From NCBI GenBank assembly GCA_022376925.1, contig JAIOJX010000002.1, positions 65,124,001-65,188,000 on the forward strand: a DNA stretch of 64,000 nt, written 5' to 3'. Origin of the DNA: Tragulus kanchil. Taxonomy: Eukaryota; Chordata; Mammalia; Artiodactyla; Tragulidae. Both the position numbers and the translations under genes were made by a program. This document shows, piece after piece, positions 62,780-64,000 of the stretch (position 1 is its first letter; every line of letters starts with the position of its first letter). The notes below the pieces were generated by a model, which did no database searches, was not told where the DNA came from, and saw only the letters and a program-made list of their open reading frames with translations.

Positions 62780-63042
62780 ATTTTTTGGAGGGGACGGGTT
62801 GGGGAGGGAGGGGAGCAGGCGGGCCACTTCTATTGGTCTTTTTCATTTATCTATTTTCATCCATCTTTGTTCTTTGGCCCATGTGGGCCTCCCATCGCAG
62901 TGGTCTCTGTTGTCGCAGAGCACTGGCTCTGCGACAGTCCAGCTGCTCCATGGCATGTGGGATCCTCCCAGGCCAAGGATCGAACCAGCACCCCTTGCAC
63001 TGCAAGGCGGTGTCCTTACCCACTGGACCACCAGAGAAGCCC
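62780..63042 (-). mobile_element. CHR-2/SINE2_BT-type SINE, C-rich-tail variant with internal deletion
   Basis: Reverse copy carrying the G-rich complement of the C-rich tail (GGGGACGGGTTGGGGAGGGA) shared with the 10328 element. It lacks about 55 bases in the middle (after GAGCACTGGCTCTG). An (AT)n tail lies at 62758-62774, and a TTTAAAAA repeat on both sides may be the target duplication. The start is copied again at 63870-64000. Confidence 0.85.
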
Positions 63043-63117
63043 GATTTAAAAACTTTTTATTCAAAAAAATATAATTAACTAAATCATGTACTTTCTAATA
63101 AGCTCACAGTTGTTACC

Positions 63118-63425
63118 CACAGCCAATCCTAAAGGAAATCAGCCCTGAGTATTCATTGGAAGGACTGATGTTGAAGCTGAAGCTCCAATACTTTGGCCAC
63201 CTGATGCAAAGAGTAGACTCACTGGAAATGAGTCTGATGCTGAGAAAGATTGGGGGCAGGAAGAGAAGGGAGTGATAGAAGATGAGATCAGTGGATGACA
63301 ACATGGATTCAGTGGGCATGAGTTTGAGCAAACTCAGGGAGATAATGAAGGACAGGGAAGCCTGGGGTGCTGATATCCATGGAATTGCAGAGTCAGACAT
63401 GACTTAGCAACTGAACAACAACAAT
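63118..63425 (+). mobile_element. BovB LINE 3' tail
   Basis: CCAATCCTAAAGGAAATCAG, GGACTGATGTTGAAGCTGAA, CTCCAATACTTTGGCCACCT, ending GACTTAGCAACTGAACAAC. Confidence 0.88.
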
Positions 63426-64000
63426 TTAGCTGTGAGTTCAAAAAATTCAAAGCTTACCCTCACCTAGTGGGAGCTATCAAAACTGCAGGCAGAATACCTA
63501 GTCCTTAAAACCCACAAACTACTTATTGGCAACATAGCATCATAGTATCCTTTTCTAGGATTAATTGGCGTGGACAATAAGGTATCATGTATACTTATTT
63601 TATTAACATTTTCTTTCATTTGCTTGACATCGTGTAATATAGAAACCCTCGCATAACTTTTGCAATCCCGTAAGTAAATATTCTTTCCTGGAGATTTCAC
63701 ATTTAAAGAATTGGATACAACTGAGTGACTTTCACATGGTTAAAATGAGTAGGCTTTCAAAAAGAAATAAATCATCTAGAGAGAAAAAACACTGTATTAG
63801 TTACAGGGTAGTCAATATTTATATGGTGATTTTCATCTTTTAAAAATTTATATATATATATATATTTACATTTTTTGGAGGGGACGGGTTGGGGAGGGAG
63901 GGGAGCAGGCGGGCCACTTCTATTGGTCTTTTTCATTTATCTATTTTCATCCATCTTTGTTCTTTGGCCCATGTGGGCCTCCCATCGCAGTGGTCTCTGT

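Larger units (their letters stand above)
36909..64000 (-). other. ANGPT1: ANGPT1 intron 7 (partial)
   Basis: Everything upstream (minus-strand sense) of exon 8 to the window edge. I searched by eye for the expected exon 7 reading (...MDWEGNRAYSQYDRFHIGN...) on the minus strand and did not find it, so intron 7 probably extends past 64 kb. Contents are duplications 12-21, BovB, Bov-tA, CHR-2-type SINEs, L2, MIR and MER5-like remnants. The stretches 41861-42030, 42197-42567, 44793-45064, 51870-52330, 55306-55657, 59981-60204 and 61646-62270 show nothing beyond AT-rich intronic sequence. Confidence 0.7.
62581..64000 (+). repeat. duplication 21: 62581-63678 repeated from 63679, cut by the window edge
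   Basis: From 63705 the sequence follows 62615 onward at offset 1090, with one C/T change (near 62685/63775), to the window end. The first 26 bases of copy B are a damaged version of the copy A start, with 8 fewer bases. Confidence 0.95.

Noticed and set aside
1..64000. Regularly spaced direct repeats as a CRISPR-like or satellite array
   Set aside because: Each repeat pair is a different sequence; only the size is shared. No common unit, leader or spacer structure.
37000..64000. ANGPT1 exon 7
   Set aside because: No minus-strand match to the expected peptide or its splice sites was found; it probably lies beyond the window.

Overview
This window is ruminant (bovid) nuclear DNA. It is AT-rich and packed with ruminant-specific retroposons: Bov-tA SINEs in both orientations, BovB LINE fragments, a cetartiodactyl tRNA-derived SINE of the CHR-2/SINE2_BT type, and L1, L2, MIR and MER5-like remnants. 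There is no operon-like or prokaryotic structure. The species within Bovidae cannot be fixed from the sequence alone.

One protein-coding gene is recognisable: the 3' end of ANGPT1 (angiopoietin-1), on the minus strand. Penultimate exon 8 is at 36778-36908. The terminal coding exon 9 appears twice, at 16964-17124 and 15869-16029, followed by a long 3'UTR running down to about 13.48 kb. Both exons have intact splice sites, matching phases, and encode the end of the fibrinogen-like, TIE2-binding domain. The region 1-13.4 kb is downstream intergenic DNA. It holds a mariner transposon nested in an L1, plus SINEs and BovB pieces. The region 17.1-36.8 kb is intron 8. From 36.9 kb to the window end is intron 7; exon 7 was not found.

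The dominant structural feature is not a gene. The window reads as about 22 consecutive tiles of 1.9-5.3 kb. The last 1.06-1.2 kb of each tile is repeated, almost base for base, as the first 1.06-1.2 kb of the next. I located 21 such head-to-tail duplications, with offsets of 1077 to 1235 bp. Junctions carry 0-36 bp of filler, and several fillers look like degraded copies of flanking sequence. Mismatches cluster near the junctions. Where a tile is short, two overlaps run into each other and a segment of 120-280 bp is present three times. This is best explained as overlapping consensus blocks that were butt-joined without merging during assembly, not as biology. About 23.8 kb (37%) of the window would then be redundant, the true locus would be about 40 kb, and intron 8 would be about 12.7 kb rather than 19.7 kb.

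I found no credible new biological system. The most useful observations are the assembly structure and its effect on ANGPT1 annotation, an Ala in the receptor-facing loop of ANGPT1 where human has Thr, a nearly full-length decayed mariner with clear ends, and a young CpG-rich SINE with a distinctive C-rich tail.
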